A model generated the notes under the pieces. It was not told the DNA's origin, searched no databases, and saw nothing but the letters and a program-made list of their open reading frames with translations. From contig NZ_KV917374.1 of the NCBI RefSeq assembly GCF_002019645.1, forward strand, positions 3,980,696-4,044,695: DNA of 64,000 nt, in the 5' to 3' direction. Below are positions 17,387-26,681 of the stretch, in pieces (position 1 is the first letter of the stretch; every line of letters begins with the position of its first letter). Position numbers and translations under genes: made by a program. This DNA is from Litchfieldia alkalitelluris (GTDB lineage Bacteria > Bacillota > Bacilli > Bacillales > Bacillaceae_L).

Positions 17387-19201
17387 TTACGATAATAGTT
17401 TTTCCATTTCATTTAATTTCTCTTCAAATACTTTACAAGCATCCCTAATTGGATCAGCTGACGTCATATCTACTCCTGCACTTTTTAAAACTTCAATTGG
17501 ATAATTTGAACTACCCGCTTTTAAGAAGTTGTTAATATACCTCGTTACAGCAGGCTCTCCTTCTTCAAGGATTTGCTTACTTAGCGCAGTTGCAGCACTA
17601 TATCCTGTTGCATATTGATATACATAATAATTATAGTAGAAATGAGGTATACGAGCCCATTCTAACCCAATTTCTTCATCAATAACAATGTCATCACCGA
17701 AGTACTTCTTATTTAACTCATAATACGTCGATGTTAACAGATCAGGTGTTAAAGCTTCTCCCTCTTGCGCCTTTTTATGAATAGAATGTTCAAATTCTGC
17801 AAACATTGTTTGACGGAAAACAGTACCTCTAAAGCCCTCTAGAAAATGATTTAATAAATATAAGCGCTTCTGGTCGTCATCAATGGTTTTTAATAAATAA
17901 TCATTTAATAATGCTTCATTACAAGTAGAAGCTACTTCCGCCACAAAGATAGAGTAATTCCCGTAGGTATATGGTTGGTTCTGACGAGTATAATAGCTAT
18001 GGACAGAGTGTCCAAACTCATGAGCAAGCGTAAATAAATTATTTACATTATCCTGCCAGTTCATAAGAATGTATGGATTAGTTCCGTATGCACCAGAAGA
18101 ATAAGCACCACTACGCTTTCCTTTATTCTCTTGAACATCAACCCAGCGATTTTCAAATCCTTCTTGTACTACCTTCAAATAGTCCTCACCAAGTGGCTTT
18201 AAACCATTTAATAAATAATCCTTTGCTTCTTCATATTTTACTTCCATCTTCACATCTTTTACCAAAGGTGTATATAAATCATACATATGAAGCTCATTAA
18301 CACCTAATACTTTCTTTCTAAGTGCCACATAACGATGTAATAAGTGAAGATTTTCATTAATCGTATTAACTAAATTATCATAAACAGCCTCAGGTATATT
18401 GTTTGCACTTAAAGCAGCTTCACGAGCGGAGGAATAATTTCTAATTCTCGCATTAAAATTATCCTTTTTAACCGTTCCATTTAGCGTGCTACCGAACGTA
18501 TTTTTATACTTACCATACGTTTCATATACCGCATTAAAAGCATCCCTTCGTACTCGTTGATCATCACTTTCTAAAAAGCGAATATATCTTCCATGGGTAA
18601 TTTCTACTTCTTCCCCGTTTTCATCCGTAATCGTGGGAAATGAAAGGTCGGCATTATTAAGCATTCCGAATGTATTACTTGAAGTTGCCATAACTTCTGA
18701 AGCTTCTGCTAATAAAGCTTCCTCTTTCTCAGATAATACGTGTGGACGTTGTTTGTTAATTTCATCTAACGCATGTGCATAAACTTTTAGCTCTTCTTTC
18801 TCATCTAAAAAAGCTTTAATCTTTCTCTCCTCGATTGAAAGAATCTCTGGTACGATATAAGAAAGAGCACTTCCAACTTGTGTGTATAAATTGGTTGCAC
18901 GATCATTTAATCCTTGATAATAAGAATTGCCCGTATCCTGGTCATAGCGCATATGTGAATATGTATAAAGTTTTCCTAGTCTCAGTGATATCGTGTCTTG
19001 ATATTGTAGGGCATCATATAATACGTCGGCCGACTCACCTAGTTTACCCTTAAACTCTTGAATTTGTGGGATCATCTCTTTAATTTCTTGAAATTCCTTT
19101 TCCCAGTCAATATCAGATTCAAAAATATCCTCTAAACGCCAAGTATCTTCTTTAGGTACTTCGTTTCTACTTTGTAATTTTTTTACTGTTGCTTCAGCCA
19201 T
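17387..19201 (-). CDS. pepF: Oligoendopeptidase F
   Basis: Cytoplasmic M3-family zinc metallopeptidase that degrades short peptides, about 7-17 residues in the characterised lactococcal enzyme. The 604-residue protein has the N-terminal PepF domain (about 115-185) and the M3 catalytic domain with HEFGH at 394-398 and the downstream Glu region (NEALL). Corresponds to B. subtilis YjbG. It lies next to coiA but 127 bases apart with its own start region. Likely handles peptides brought in by Opp and App. Confidence 0.96.
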   Translation of the reverse strand: MAEATVKKLQSRNEVPKEDTWRLEDIFESDIDWEKEFQEIKEMIPQIQEFKGKLGESADVLYDALQYQDTISLRLGKLYTYSHMRYDQDTGNSYYQGLNDRATNLYTQVGSALSYIVPEILSIEERKIKAFLDEKEELKVYAHALDEINKQRPHVLSEKEEALLAEASEVMATSSNTFGMLNNADLSFPTITDENGEEVEITHGRYIRFLESDDQRVRRDAFNAVYETYGKYKNTFGSTLNGTVKKDNFNARIRNYSSAREAALSANNIPEAVYDNLVNTINENLHLLHRYVALRKKVLGVNELHMYDLYTPLVKDVKMEVKYEEAKDYLLNGLKPLGEDYLKVVQEGFENRWVDVQENKGKRSGAYSSGAYGTNPYILMNWQDNVNNLFTLAHEFGHSVHSYYTRQNQPYTYGNYSIFVAEVASTCNEALLNDYLLKTIDDDQKRLYLLNHFLEGFRGTVFRQTMFAEFEHSIHKKAQEGEALTPDLLTSTYYELNKKYFGDDIVIDEEIGLEWARIPHFYYNYYVYQYATGYSAATALSKQILEEGEPAVTRYINNFLKAGSSNYPIEVLKSAGVDMTSADPIRDACKVFEEKLNEMEKLLS

Positions 19202-19328
19202 ATAAAAATAATACCTCCTAATTATTTCACTCGCTATCCAAATACTATAACGATTCTATTCGTTATTATAACTATAAATTCCTCTTTTTACTAAATATAT
19301 GCTGTTCTTCCCCATAGCTAAATTAAAT

Positions 19329-20531
19329 TTATTTTATCATTTTTGCTATTATTTCAATGACTTTCAAATCAAGGTTTGAAGCAGTTTCATGATTATTTGG
19401 AATAAGAATTTGTGAGATTTTTTTAAAACTTGTAGTTGATGTTCGCTTAAGTATTCCAAGGTATTGTAGTGTTTGAAGATACTCCATTATGGCATGAGAA
19501 ACATGTGATTGTGAACGAACTAAAGGAAGAACCCTTAAATTGATATGACCTTCATCTACCCTCTTCATAAAATTACTGTAAACACTTTTATAGGTTATAT
19601 TTTCTCCGATCTTAATAAGATGAATTGAATCCAGAAGAATCCATAACTGCCATATCACTGAGTTTGTCTGAATCCAATACATTTTAGTACATGGTAATCC
19701 TGTTTCTGCTGGTATATGTCCAGGTGGGATATATAAAGAATAAAGCTTATTAAGAAGTTGGTTATATTTTCTAGGAGGATGAATAGAGAAATGCATACGG
19801 AAGTTAATTTTTTGAAAAAGCCAATCCTTTTTATAATTTCTGAATTGATAATTGGTAATTGGAGAACTGATAAGCTGTGTTAAGCTAATTTCCGATGAAT
19901 GGAAGTTACTGACTGAGCCATAAATAATCGATTCTGAATAAGGGATAATCGAGGTTAATATCTTGAAGGTTTGGTCCTCTGGAGAATAAAAGATCAACTT
20001 TATTGGTAATGCTTCATGGCTTGTTGCAAATTGCCATAGAAAAGGGGACAAAGTAAATTTGTGTACTGAGACTTGTTTGATCCAACTAGAATCGATAATC
20101 CAAAGCGGTTCAATGTTTAATTTAAGGTATGATAATGTTCTTTTCCGAAACAATTCCTCCGAAATCCTCGAACATTGATATTCAATGACAAATAATTTCT
20201 TTTCTACGTAAAAGGAAATATCCGGTCTTTGTAAAATTTCTCCTATATATGGTTCTAATTGAGCTTGGGGATATTGGTTTATGATCCAATGAAACAATTG
20301 CTGTTTACCTTGTAGGTGATTGACTGACTCTGCTTCTGTTTGAACATGGCACTTCATCTCTTTTTGGTGTGAGAAGTGTACAGCTTTTTTATCGCCAATT
20401 TTCAACATCAATTTAACCTTACATACTGGGCAGAGAAAGATTTCATTCCTTCTTAACTGTCTAAGCTCTTCCTTATCCCGTAAGTCCAATAATGAAATGT
20501 ATCCACCCTTTTCTCTTAATGCAACTAACAA
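19329..20531 (-). CDS. coiA: Competence protein CoiA
   Basis: Competence-induced protein promoting recombination of incoming DNA; the family has a nuclease-like domain. In 400 residues there is an N-terminal zinc-ribbon-like segment (Cys34, Cys37, His52, His55 in CPVCKVKLML...VHFSHQ), then a PD-(D/E)XK-type core (LEPYI...RPDISFY...FVIEYQCS, about 95-145), and a long C-terminal part with little known function. Lies between cls and pepF, close to mecA. ComK control is known for B. subtilis coiA, but I did not identify a K-box here. Confidence 0.9.
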   Translation of the reverse strand: MLVALREKGGYISLLDLRDKEELRQLRRNEIFLCPVCKVKLMLKIGDKKAVHFSHQKEMKCHVQTEAESVNHLQGKQQLFHWIINQYPQAQLEPYIGEILQRPDISFYVEKKLFVIEYQCSRISEELFRKRTLSYLKLNIEPLWIIDSSWIKQVSVHKFTLSPFLWQFATSHEALPIKLIFYSPEDQTFKILTSIIPYSESIIYGSVSNFHSSEISLTQLISSPITNYQFRNYKKDWLFQKINFRMHFSIHPPRKYNQLLNKLYSLYIPPGHIPAETGLPCTKMYWIQTNSVIWQLWILLDSIHLIKIGENITYKSVYSNFMKRVDEGHINLRVLPLVRSQSHVSHAIMEYLQTLQYLGILKRTSTTSFKKISQILIPNNHETASNLDLKVIEIIAKMIK

Positions 20532-20559
20532 AATTCTATCACTCCTTTTTGATATTGGT

Positions 20560-20706
20560 TATTTTCATATACTTTGTTACTTTTAAAAAGGGCGTCTAAG
20601 TTAACTTTAACTGCCAAGAGTCGACCTTTACTTCCTATTATAGGAAAATATAGGGTATTTCAGTTTAAATTAGGTCAATTAGCAATGATCTTTCAGAAAA
20701 GAGCCC
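20560..20706. repeat. Dispersed MITE-like repeat, family D, copy 3
   Basis: Ends TTTTCATATACTTTGTTACT and GGTCAATTAGCAATGATC followed by TTTCAGAAAAGAG. Lies upstream of coiA, so it may contain or displace its promoter. Confidence 0.62.
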
Positions 20707-20749
20707 TTCATCTTTTGTTTATTCGATACCAAAACCGAAATCTCCTGCA

Positions 20750-20818
20750 AAAAAGGTTATTCCTAAAGTATTTTCTAGCTGTATAACAGCCAGGATACTA
20801 AGAGAATAACCTTCTTTT
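20750..20818 (-). terminator. Terminator of cls
   Basis: Arms GAATAACCTTTTTT and its partner AAAAGAAGGTTATTC surround a 40-base loop with a smaller stem (GGCTGTTATACAGC). T run on the minus strand. Overlaps the cls stop by a base or two. Confidence 0.8.
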
Positions 20819-22328
20819 ATAGAAGTGGTGATAATAATCTTGAGGTAGACTCAATAATTCGTTGCTTTAACGAACGCTTATTAAACTCTTCTAATATGAT
20901 TAAACTGGAGCGATCAAAATCTTCTAAAAAGTCACTTACAAGCTTTGTCGTACTGCTTGTCTTATAAAGGAACGCATTGATTTCAAAATTAAGATGAAAA
21001 CTCCTCATATCCATATTAGCCGTACCAATAGAAGCCAATTGACCATCCACTATGATGATTTTGTTATGCATAAAACCATCTTTATATTCATATATTTTTG
21101 CTCCAGCCTCCAGTAGAATAGGGAAATAAGATCGTGAAGCATAAAAGACAATTTTCTTATCAGGTCTTTGTGGAACTAATATCCTTACATCAATACCGCT
21201 TAAAGCTGCAATTTTCAGAGCAGATAGAATATCATCGTCAGGAATAAAGTAGGGAGAAGAAATCCATATACTCCTCTTTGCAGAAATAATCATTGCAAAA
21301 AATAAATTCTTAATTATCTCCCATTCACTATCGGGTCCTCCAGCAATCATTTGGACACCACCACCAAATTGATCACCTTCTAACAGTTGTGGTGAGAGAT
21401 AGTCTTGAGATAAATATGCTTTCCCAGTCATATAATGCCAATCTTGGAGAAAGATTAATTGTAATGACCTTACTGCTTCACCTTTTACAACTAGATGAGT
21501 GTCCCTCCAAAATCCAAAATACTTGTCTCTTCCTAAGTATTCGTCTCCAATATTGAGTCCTCCAACAAATCCAATTGTTCCATCAATTACAATGATTTTC
21601 CGATGATTTCTAAAGTTGATTTTATTATTAAGAAATGGAAGCTTTACTGGAGAAAAGGCTACGATTTCTACCCCTGCTTCTTTCAAATCAGAAATGTATT
21701 TTTTAGATAATTTCCAACTACCAACAGCATCATATAAAAATCTTACTTGTACACCTTTCTTTGCACGATCAATTAATATATTTTTTAATTTTTGACCAAC
21801 TTCATCATCTCTAACGATATAGTATTCTAGGTGTATGTGGTGTGAAGCTTTTTCTAATTGAGCAAAAATCTCATTAAACGTTTCTTCTCCATTTGTTAAA
21901 ACCCGAGTGTCCGTTGAAAAGGTAATCGGGCTTTTGGCTAATTTATGTGCTAAGCGAAAAAGAAGCTTGTTTTCTTCCATATGTTCAATTTTATCTTCTA
22001 ATTGATCAATATTTCCTTCTACTCTTAAATAAGCTTCTTCGTCAAACAACGCCTTTTGTCTAAATAGCTTTTTTTTACGATAATTTCTACCGAATAATAA
22101 ATAAAAGAAAAAACCCAACAAAGGAAAACTTCCAAGTACCACAAGCCATGTTAATGTTTGTGTTGGTCGACGATTTTCTAAAAATATAACAAAGCTAATA
22201 AAGATAACTGATAAGGTGGTTAAAATACTTAATACGCCTAAAAGCCAGCCTTCCCACAAGCTTTTAGTAAAAAATAATAGTAGAAAAATTGAAATTAAAA
22301 ATATCAGGACTTGCAATGTATTTTTCAA
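20817..22328 (-). CDS. cls: Cardiolipin synthase
   Basis: Condenses two phosphatidylglycerols to cardiolipin and glycerol at the membrane. The 503 residues have two N-terminal transmembrane helices (about 4-22 and 30-50, with a further hydrophobic stretch 60-80) and two PLD catalytic motifs: HRKIIVIDG at 242 and HNKIIIVDG at 421, each followed by the conserved GG/NxD region. Lies between mecA and coiA, which is not the B. subtilis arrangement; I recall other bacilli having cls here. Confidence 0.95.
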   Translation of the reverse strand: MKNTLQVLIFLISIFLLLFFTKSLWEGWLLGVLSILTTLSVIFISFVIFLENRRPTQTLTWLVVLGSFPLLGFFFYLLFGRNYRKKKLFRQKALFDEEAYLRVEGNIDQLEDKIEHMEENKLLFRLAHKLAKSPITFSTDTRVLTNGEETFNEIFAQLEKASHHIHLEYYIVRDDEVGQKLKNILIDRAKKGVQVRFLYDAVGSWKLSKKYISDLKEAGVEIVAFSPVKLPFLNNKINFRNHRKIIVIDGTIGFVGGLNIGDEYLGRDKYFGFWRDTHLVVKGEAVRSLQLIFLQDWHYMTGKAYLSQDYLSPQLLEGDQFGGGVQMIAGGPDSEWEIIKNLFFAMIISAKRSIWISSPYFIPDDDILSALKIAALSGIDVRILVPQRPDKKIVFYASRSYFPILLEAGAKIYEYKDGFMHNKIIIVDGQLASIGTANMDMRSFHLNFEINAFLYKTSSTTKLVSDFLEDFDRSSLIILEEFNKRSLKQRIIESTSRLLSPLL

Positions 22329-22396
22329 TCATTCACCTTCTTTAATATGACAACTAAAAAATGTATTCTTGATTTTTATTGTCAAAGCTCGATATA

Positions 22397-22434
22397 AATA
22401 AGGCCGATTTCAAGATTGAAATCGGTCTTATTTT
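22397..22434 (-). terminator. Terminator of mecA
   Basis: Stem CCGATTTCA/TGAAATCGG extended by AATAAGG/TCTTATT. It overlaps the mecA stop codon. Confidence 0.8.
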
Positions 22435-23102
22435 GGAGGGAAATATGTTGTTAATTCTTTTAGAGCATTAGCTTGAACAATTTCCTTCCCATATTCAATC
22501 AGTCTATGAATAGTTAGGGTGGATTCATCTCCATATTCAAGTACAATGCTTAACATATTTTCTAGTTCTTCCTCAGTATAAAAGTCTTCATTAAATTCGA
22601 TATATAGATAGTACTTATCTTTATACACATATAAGCTATTGTTTAAATCTTTTAATTCTGTACGATGAGCGAGAGAAATAACATCCTCAAAATCTCTAAA
22701 GTGGATTAAAAATTGAAAGCTTTCTTCATCCAATTCAGATATATTATCATCATCATTATTCATAGATTTAGAATTAAATTGTTGGTCGAGTAGCGATTCA
22801 ATCTTTTCATCTACAGGAAATTTATCATCTACAGGTAAATCAAATTTATGCCCATCCTTAGATATTTGGGCTCGAGTGACTAAGACTTCTAGTCCTTTCT
22901 CGAGTGCTTGAATTTGGATCCATAGCGGACCCTCCACAGTGAATTCTTCCTCTTGGTGAACTTCATCCATCATTTCCCAAAAAAGTTCTTCACTTCTCTC
23001 ACGATTATACCAAATTTCATCTCGGTCAAATCCACGCTCTTCTATATCTATATACGATATATAAAATTTTACCGTATGTTCATTAATACGTTCTATCTCC
23101 AT
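22428..23102 (-). CDS. mecA: Adaptor protein MecA
   Basis: Adaptor for the ClpC ATPase: in B. subtilis it targets ComK for ClpCP degradation and so restrains competence. The 224 residues start MEIERINEHTVKFYISYIDI, with an N-terminal substrate-binding domain (1-85), an acidic linker (about 95-135) and a C-terminal ClpC-binding domain (140-224). The ATG at 23102 is chosen because GGGAGAG is 7 bases upstream and family members begin there. Together with ComZ, Med and CoiA it makes this region rich in competence factors. Confidence 0.95.
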   Translation of the reverse strand: MEIERINEHTVKFYISYIDIEERGFDRDEIWYNRERSEELFWEMMDEVHQEEEFTVEGPLWIQIQALEKGLEVLVTRAQISKDGHKFDLPVDDKFPVDEKIESLLDQQFNSKSMNNDDDNISELDEESFQFLIHFRDFEDVISLAHRTELKDLNNSLYVYKDKYYLYIEFNEDFYTEEELENMLSIVLEYGDESTLTIHRLIEYGKEIVQANALKELTTYFPPK

Positions 23103-23437
23103 CCTTAGTCTCTCCCTTCCAGCTCTAATTTGAAGGGACCATAACCCCCGAGCAATTGTGCTCTTATTCACCTTATCCAAAAATGATGTTAGGTAATCAT
23201 TGTTTAATGATATATTATCTTGTACTTTATTTTATGATACAAATAAGGAGAATGGAAATGAAAATAACCAATTTTAAAAAAACAATCATTTGACCTAAAG
23301 TCTAGATTGTTTAGTTATATTATAATATATTGCCTATTTTATTGAAAGAAATAAGTCCACAAAGAAAATAGAATAGTCATATCTTAGTACAACCATTGCT
23401 ATATATATATAAGTACAGCGTTTAAGGGAGGAGACAT
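23103..23437. other. Divergent intergenic region between mecA and yjbE
   Basis: AT-rich. TATAAT occurs near 23320 but no confident -35 for either gene. I see no yybP-ykoY-type manganese riboswitch and no CDS. Confidence 0.4.
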
Positions 23438-24106
23438 ATGGATTTAGAATTGATCACTTCAGTACTAATAATTATCGGTATAGATATCATCCTTGGTGGT
23501 GATAATGCAATTGTTATTGCCCTCGCCTGTAAAAACCTCCCTGAAAAGCAGCGTAACAAAGCTATCGTTCTTGGAGCAGTGATGGCGATCGGATTGAGGA
23601 TTATTTGTACAATTCTTGCTGTTTTTCTTCTTGATATCCCATTTTTACAATTTGTTGGCGGATTCTTCCTCATTCTCATTGCTTATAAACTATTAACAGA
23701 TAAGCAGGAGGACCATTCTTCTATTAAGGGAGGAATAAGTTTAAGTAGTGCCGTTAAAACAATTGTTATTGCCGATTTGGTAATGGGGCTTGATAACGTT
23801 ATTGCGGTTGCTGGAGCTGCTCATGGTAACTTCCAACTAGTAGTATTGGGACTGATTTTTTCAATCCCAATTATTATATGGGGTAGTAAGTTAATTCTAT
23901 TTATAATGGAACGCTTCCCGATCTTTATTTATGTTGGAGCAGCTATTTTAGCTTATACTGCGGGGAAAATGATGATTCATGAAGAAAAATTACAATATCT
24001 TTATGATCAACATGTACAGGTTATCCAACTAGTTCCTTTTATCACGATTATTCTGGTTATAGTAGCTGGTTATTTTTCAAACAAATTTAATGCTTCAACG
24101 GCATAG
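23438..24106 (+). CDS. yjbE: TerC family membrane protein YjbE
   Basis: Seven-segment TerC/Alx family membrane protein. Some relatives in Bacillus export manganese and metallate secreted enzymes; this one's substrate is not shown. In the 222 residues the two family motifs with paired Asp residues are clear: GGDNAIVIALA (about 20-30) and MGLDNVIAVAGAA (about 118-130). GGGAGGAG precedes the ATG. The gene runs straight into a C-type hairpin array, which may serve as its transcript end. Confidence 0.88.
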   Translation: MDLELITSVLIIIGIDIILGGDNAIVIALACKNLPEKQRNKAIVLGAVMAIGLRIICTILAVFLLDIPFLQFVGGFFLILIAYKLLTDKQEDHSSIKGGISLSSAVKTIVIADLVMGLDNVIAVAGAAHGNFQLVVLGLIFSIPIIIWGSKLILFIMERFPIFIYVGAAILAYTAGKMMIHEEKLQYLYDQHVQVIQLVPFITIILVIVAGYFSNKFNASTA

Positions 24107-24132
24107 TAGATTTGAGACCTCTTTTAAAGGTG

Positions 24133-24624
24133 TCTACCCTGAAAATACCTAGGTCAGAGAGTTTCAATTCCCTTACTAATGCCCAAAGCCCTACAAAGGG
24201 AATAAAAAGCGTTGTTTCATTCCCTTTCTCATGCACAAAGCTCAACAAAGGGAATGAAAAGCATTGTTTCATTCCTTTTCTCATGCCAAAAGCTATCCAA
24301 AGGTAATGAAAAGCATTGTTTCATTCCTTTTCTCATGCCAAAAGCTATCCAAAGGGAATGAAAAGCGTTGTTTGATTCCCTTTCTCATGCCAAAAGCTAT
24401 CCAAAGGGAATGAAAAGCATTGTTTCATTCCTTTTCTCATGCCAAAAGCTATCCAAAGGGAATGAAAAGCGTTGTTTGATTCCCTTTCTCATGCACAAAG
24501 CCTATGAAAGGGAATGAAAGATATTCGAGACCGAAAGATCAGTAGTTGTCTAGTTGCTCTACCTCCACACTGAGTGAACAAAACATTTGCATTCTCCATG
24601 GTACGAATTAAATTAGCATGAAAG
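24133..24624 (+). repeat. Modular repeat, core C: six tandem 52-bp hairpin units
   Basis: Units from 24195 to 24506 with a 52-base step, then a partial unit and the C-specific tail (GATATTCGAGACCGAAAG). Links read CTCATGCCAAAAGCTATCC in most units. Begins 26 bases after the yjbE stop. Confidence 0.92.
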
Positions 24625-24835
24625 TCTTACCTGAAAATAACTTTGGTTGTGGAGTTCCATGAGCTGCGATCCACTGCTTTCCGCGGGGTGGTCCGTGAGC
24701 CTCCTCGTTACTTTTGGCTCCTGTGGGGTCTCACGAGACCGCTAAATCCCGCAGGAGTCAGGTGGCTCTTCGCTCATTCCACACTGAGTGAAAAAATTTT
24801 TCATCCTCCATGGTGCAAATCTAATTACATGGAGG
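24625..24835 (+). repeat. Modular repeat, core A
   Basis: Joined head to tail to the C module. Left end TCTTACCTGAAAATAAC; right end CTCCATGGTGCAAAT, followed by another TCTACCCGAAATAAC, so the left-end motif is also present after the module. Confidence 0.85.
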
Positions 24836-24860
24836 TCTACCCGAAATAACTTTTATAAAA

Positions 24861-24914
24861 CAAAAAACGAGGATGTCCCATAAGTGTGCATCACTTAATG
24901 GAATATCCTCGGTT
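24861..24914 (-). terminator. Terminator of spx
   Basis: Arms CGAGGATATTCCATTAAGTG and CACTTATGGGACATCCTCG on the minus strand, then TTTTTT. Confidence 0.85.
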
Positions 24915-24920
24915 AACATA

Positions 24921-25316
24921 CTAGTTAACTAGACGCTGTGCTTCACGTAATTGGTAAGTACGTACTTTCCTAGGTAAGAAACGACGAATTTCATCTTCGT
25001 TGTACCCAACCTGTAATCTCTTTTCATCAATAATAATTGGACGTCTAAGTAAGCCTGGATTTTTTTGAATAAGCTCATATAAATCCTGTAATGGCATTGC
25101 CTCTAGATTGATGTTTAGTTTTTGGAATATTTTTGAACGAGTAGAAATGATCTCATCAGTTCCATCTTCAGTCATACGAAGAATTTCCTTAATTTCTTCA
25201 ATAGAAAGAGATTCAGAGAAAATATTCCTTTCAACATATGAAATATGATGCTCTTCTAGCCATGATTTAGCTTTTCTACAAGACGTACAGCTTGGTGATG
25301 TATAAAGAGTAACCAT
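24921..25316 (-). CDS. spx: Transcriptional regulator Spx
   Basis: ArsC-like global regulator that binds the RNA polymerase alpha C-terminal domain and switches on the disulfide-stress regulon. At 131 residues it has the exact family length, with the redox switch Cys10-x-x-Cys13 ([11 protein letters not shown]) and the C-terminal [19 protein letters not shown]. The ATG at 25316 has AGGAG 8 bases upstream. A separate start for this gene is likely, since over 300 bases separate it from yjbC. Its ClpXP adaptor YjbH is encoded at 15.6 kb. Confidence 0.97.
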   Translation of the reverse strand: MVTLYTSPSCTSCRKAKSWLEEHHISYVERNIFSESLSIEEIKEILRMTEDGTDEIISTRSKIFQKLNINLEAMPLQDLYELIQKNPGLLRRPIIIDEKRLQVGYNEDEIRRFLPRKVRTYQLREAQRLVN

Positions 25317-25352
25317 TAATATCACTCCTTTGGATTAATTGATATATGGTAC

Positions 25353-25367
25353 TAGTTAGTCTAACTA
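25353..25367. promoter_or_regulatory. Palindrome in the spx 5' region (possible operator)
   Basis: TAGTTAGTCTAACTA is a perfect 7-bp inverted repeat with a single central base, 37 bases before the spx start. Its size suits a MarR/DUF24-type dimer, but no named consensus is matched. Confidence 0.4.
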
Positions 25368-25572
25368 ACCTACAATGATTAGCATCTTGAGTTTAATACC
25401 ATCTTTAAATTAAAATTAATTTAATTAAGTAATTTCTCTTAATTATTATACATCAAATATATATAGAAAGATATATAAATTAATAAAAATACTATAAAAG
25501 TTATACAAAAATGATACGACAATTTTCTCAAATAGCGTGATATGTATGATAATGCTCTTTTATTATTTTAAA
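25368..25572. other. Rest of the yjbC-spx intergenic region
   Basis: Very AT-rich. A TATAAT on the minus strand near 25445-25450 could be an spx promoter, but no strong -35 was found. Confidence 0.35.
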
Positions 25573-25618
25573 TCTAAAAAAATAGGAAGTAAACCAAATA
25601 TAATTTGATTTACCCCCT
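25573..25618 (-). terminator. Terminator of yjbC
   Basis: GTAAATCAAA-TTATA-TTTGGTTTAC (one wobble, one C:A) followed by TTCCTATTTTTTT on the minus strand. Confidence 0.65.
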
Positions 25619-25629
25619 TATACGCTCAC

Positions 25630-26205
25630 TTAATCTAATTCACGAAAAATATCCTTCGATTGATCTTGTTTATAAGTTAATACTTTATCTACTTTCTCAT
25701 ACGATTCTCCGTACATTTCTTTGTCTTTATATGTGTGTACAAGCTTATACGTTCTTTTCATTGCATTATAAATTTCATCTTCTGATTCAGAATTAGGTGA
25801 CCAATAAAGAATTTCTAACTCATTTACTTTTTTAGTAGCTAAAGACCTTCTTCGATAACCAATAGAATGTGCGTGTTGAAAACCCTCTCTTTTATAAAAC
25901 TTTAGCCTTTTTTCTGTATCAGAATCATTATAATCAATCGGTTCGACCTCAAGAAGTATCGGCTTCCCCTTAGCCTTTAATTTTTCAATTAACTTATGCC
26001 CTAAACCTTGACCTCTTGACTCTTTCGATACAAATAAATAATCAATGAAAATAAAGTCATGAAGCTCTACATACATTAAAACATGATATTTTCCTTCATC
26101 CTTATGATAAATATCGGATTTCTCAGTTAGAAGGGCTTCTATGTGTTCTTTTGACTTCATTTCTTCAATCGGAAAATATTGATTTAATTTATCATACCAA
26201 TTCAT
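25630..26205 (-). CDS. yjbC: GNAT family N-acetyltransferase YjbC
   Basis: Predicted acetyltransferase, 191 residues. The acetyl-CoA-binding motif A is seen in FVSKESRGQGLGHKLIEKL (about 59-77). B. subtilis YjbC is co-transcribed with spx and induced by salt and antibiotic stress; here the gene order is kept but a terminator and 300 bases lie between. GGAG is 6 bases before the ATG. Substrate unknown. Confidence 0.88.
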   Translation of the reverse strand: MNWYDKLNQYFPIEEMKSKEHIEALLTEKSDIYHKDEGKYHVLMYVELHDFIFIDYLFVSKESRGQGLGHKLIEKLKAKGKPILLEVEPIDYNDSDTEKRLKFYKREGFQHAHSIGYRRRSLATKKVNELEILYWSPNSESEDEIYNAMKRTYKLVHTYKDKEMYGESYEKVDKVLTYKQDQSKDIFRELD

Positions 26206-26355
26206 TTTATTCTCCTTTCATTATATTTATAGTCCTTCCTAAATGAAAACGTGAGAAATTTTCAAGACCTTGTCCACTAATTAAAGATTTACTCTTTAAT
26301 TAATCTCCTTTTTAACATAAAATAAAAGAAGAAGTTAATAATTGGAGGGATACAT

Positions 26356-26547
26356 ATGATTAGTTACATCATCGATTTTTCTATTGTTGCAGTACTTGTA
26401 ATCGGTATCACGGCAATTATGGGTGTAGTCACAAACGGATTAGGCATTTCTGTTTTCGGTGGTAAAACCAAATCAGAATTTGTTGATAAATCAGACAGAA
26501 TGCAATCTGGCTGGAAAAAAGTTGGCGGAACAGGAATTAAAAAATAA
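26356..26547 (+). CDS. Small membrane protein, function unknown
   Basis: A 63-residue product with one N-terminal hydrophobic helix (about 5-33, IIDFSIVAVLVIGITAIMGV) and a polar basic tail ending GGTGIKK. GGAGGG lies 6 bases before the ATG, which supports translation. Not recognised. It stands between divergent yjbC and the convergent glycosidase gene, where B. subtilis has the unrelated yjbB. Confidence 0.65.
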   Translation: MISYIIDFSIVAVLVIGITAIMGVVTNGLGISVFGGKTKSEFVDKSDRMQSGWKKVGGTGIKK

Positions 26548-26632
26548 GTTTTCGATCTTAAATATTGTATTAATGGAAAACAAAGGTTCCAACTACTCTT
26601 CAGACGACGTACGAAGATAGACAGGTTTTATT

Positions 26633-26660
26633 AGAAGCGATTGGATTACCAATCGCTTCT
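26633..26660. terminator. Bidirectional terminator
   Basis: Perfect 12-bp stem AGAAGCGATTGG-ATTA-CCAATCGCTTCT between convergent genes. Confidence 0.75.
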
Positions 26661-26681
26661 CTAATTTCTACACTCATTAAA

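Noticed and set aside
20574-20786. Open frame upstream of coiA on the plus strand
   Set aside because: It coincides with a D repeat and the cls terminator and has no ribosome binding site.
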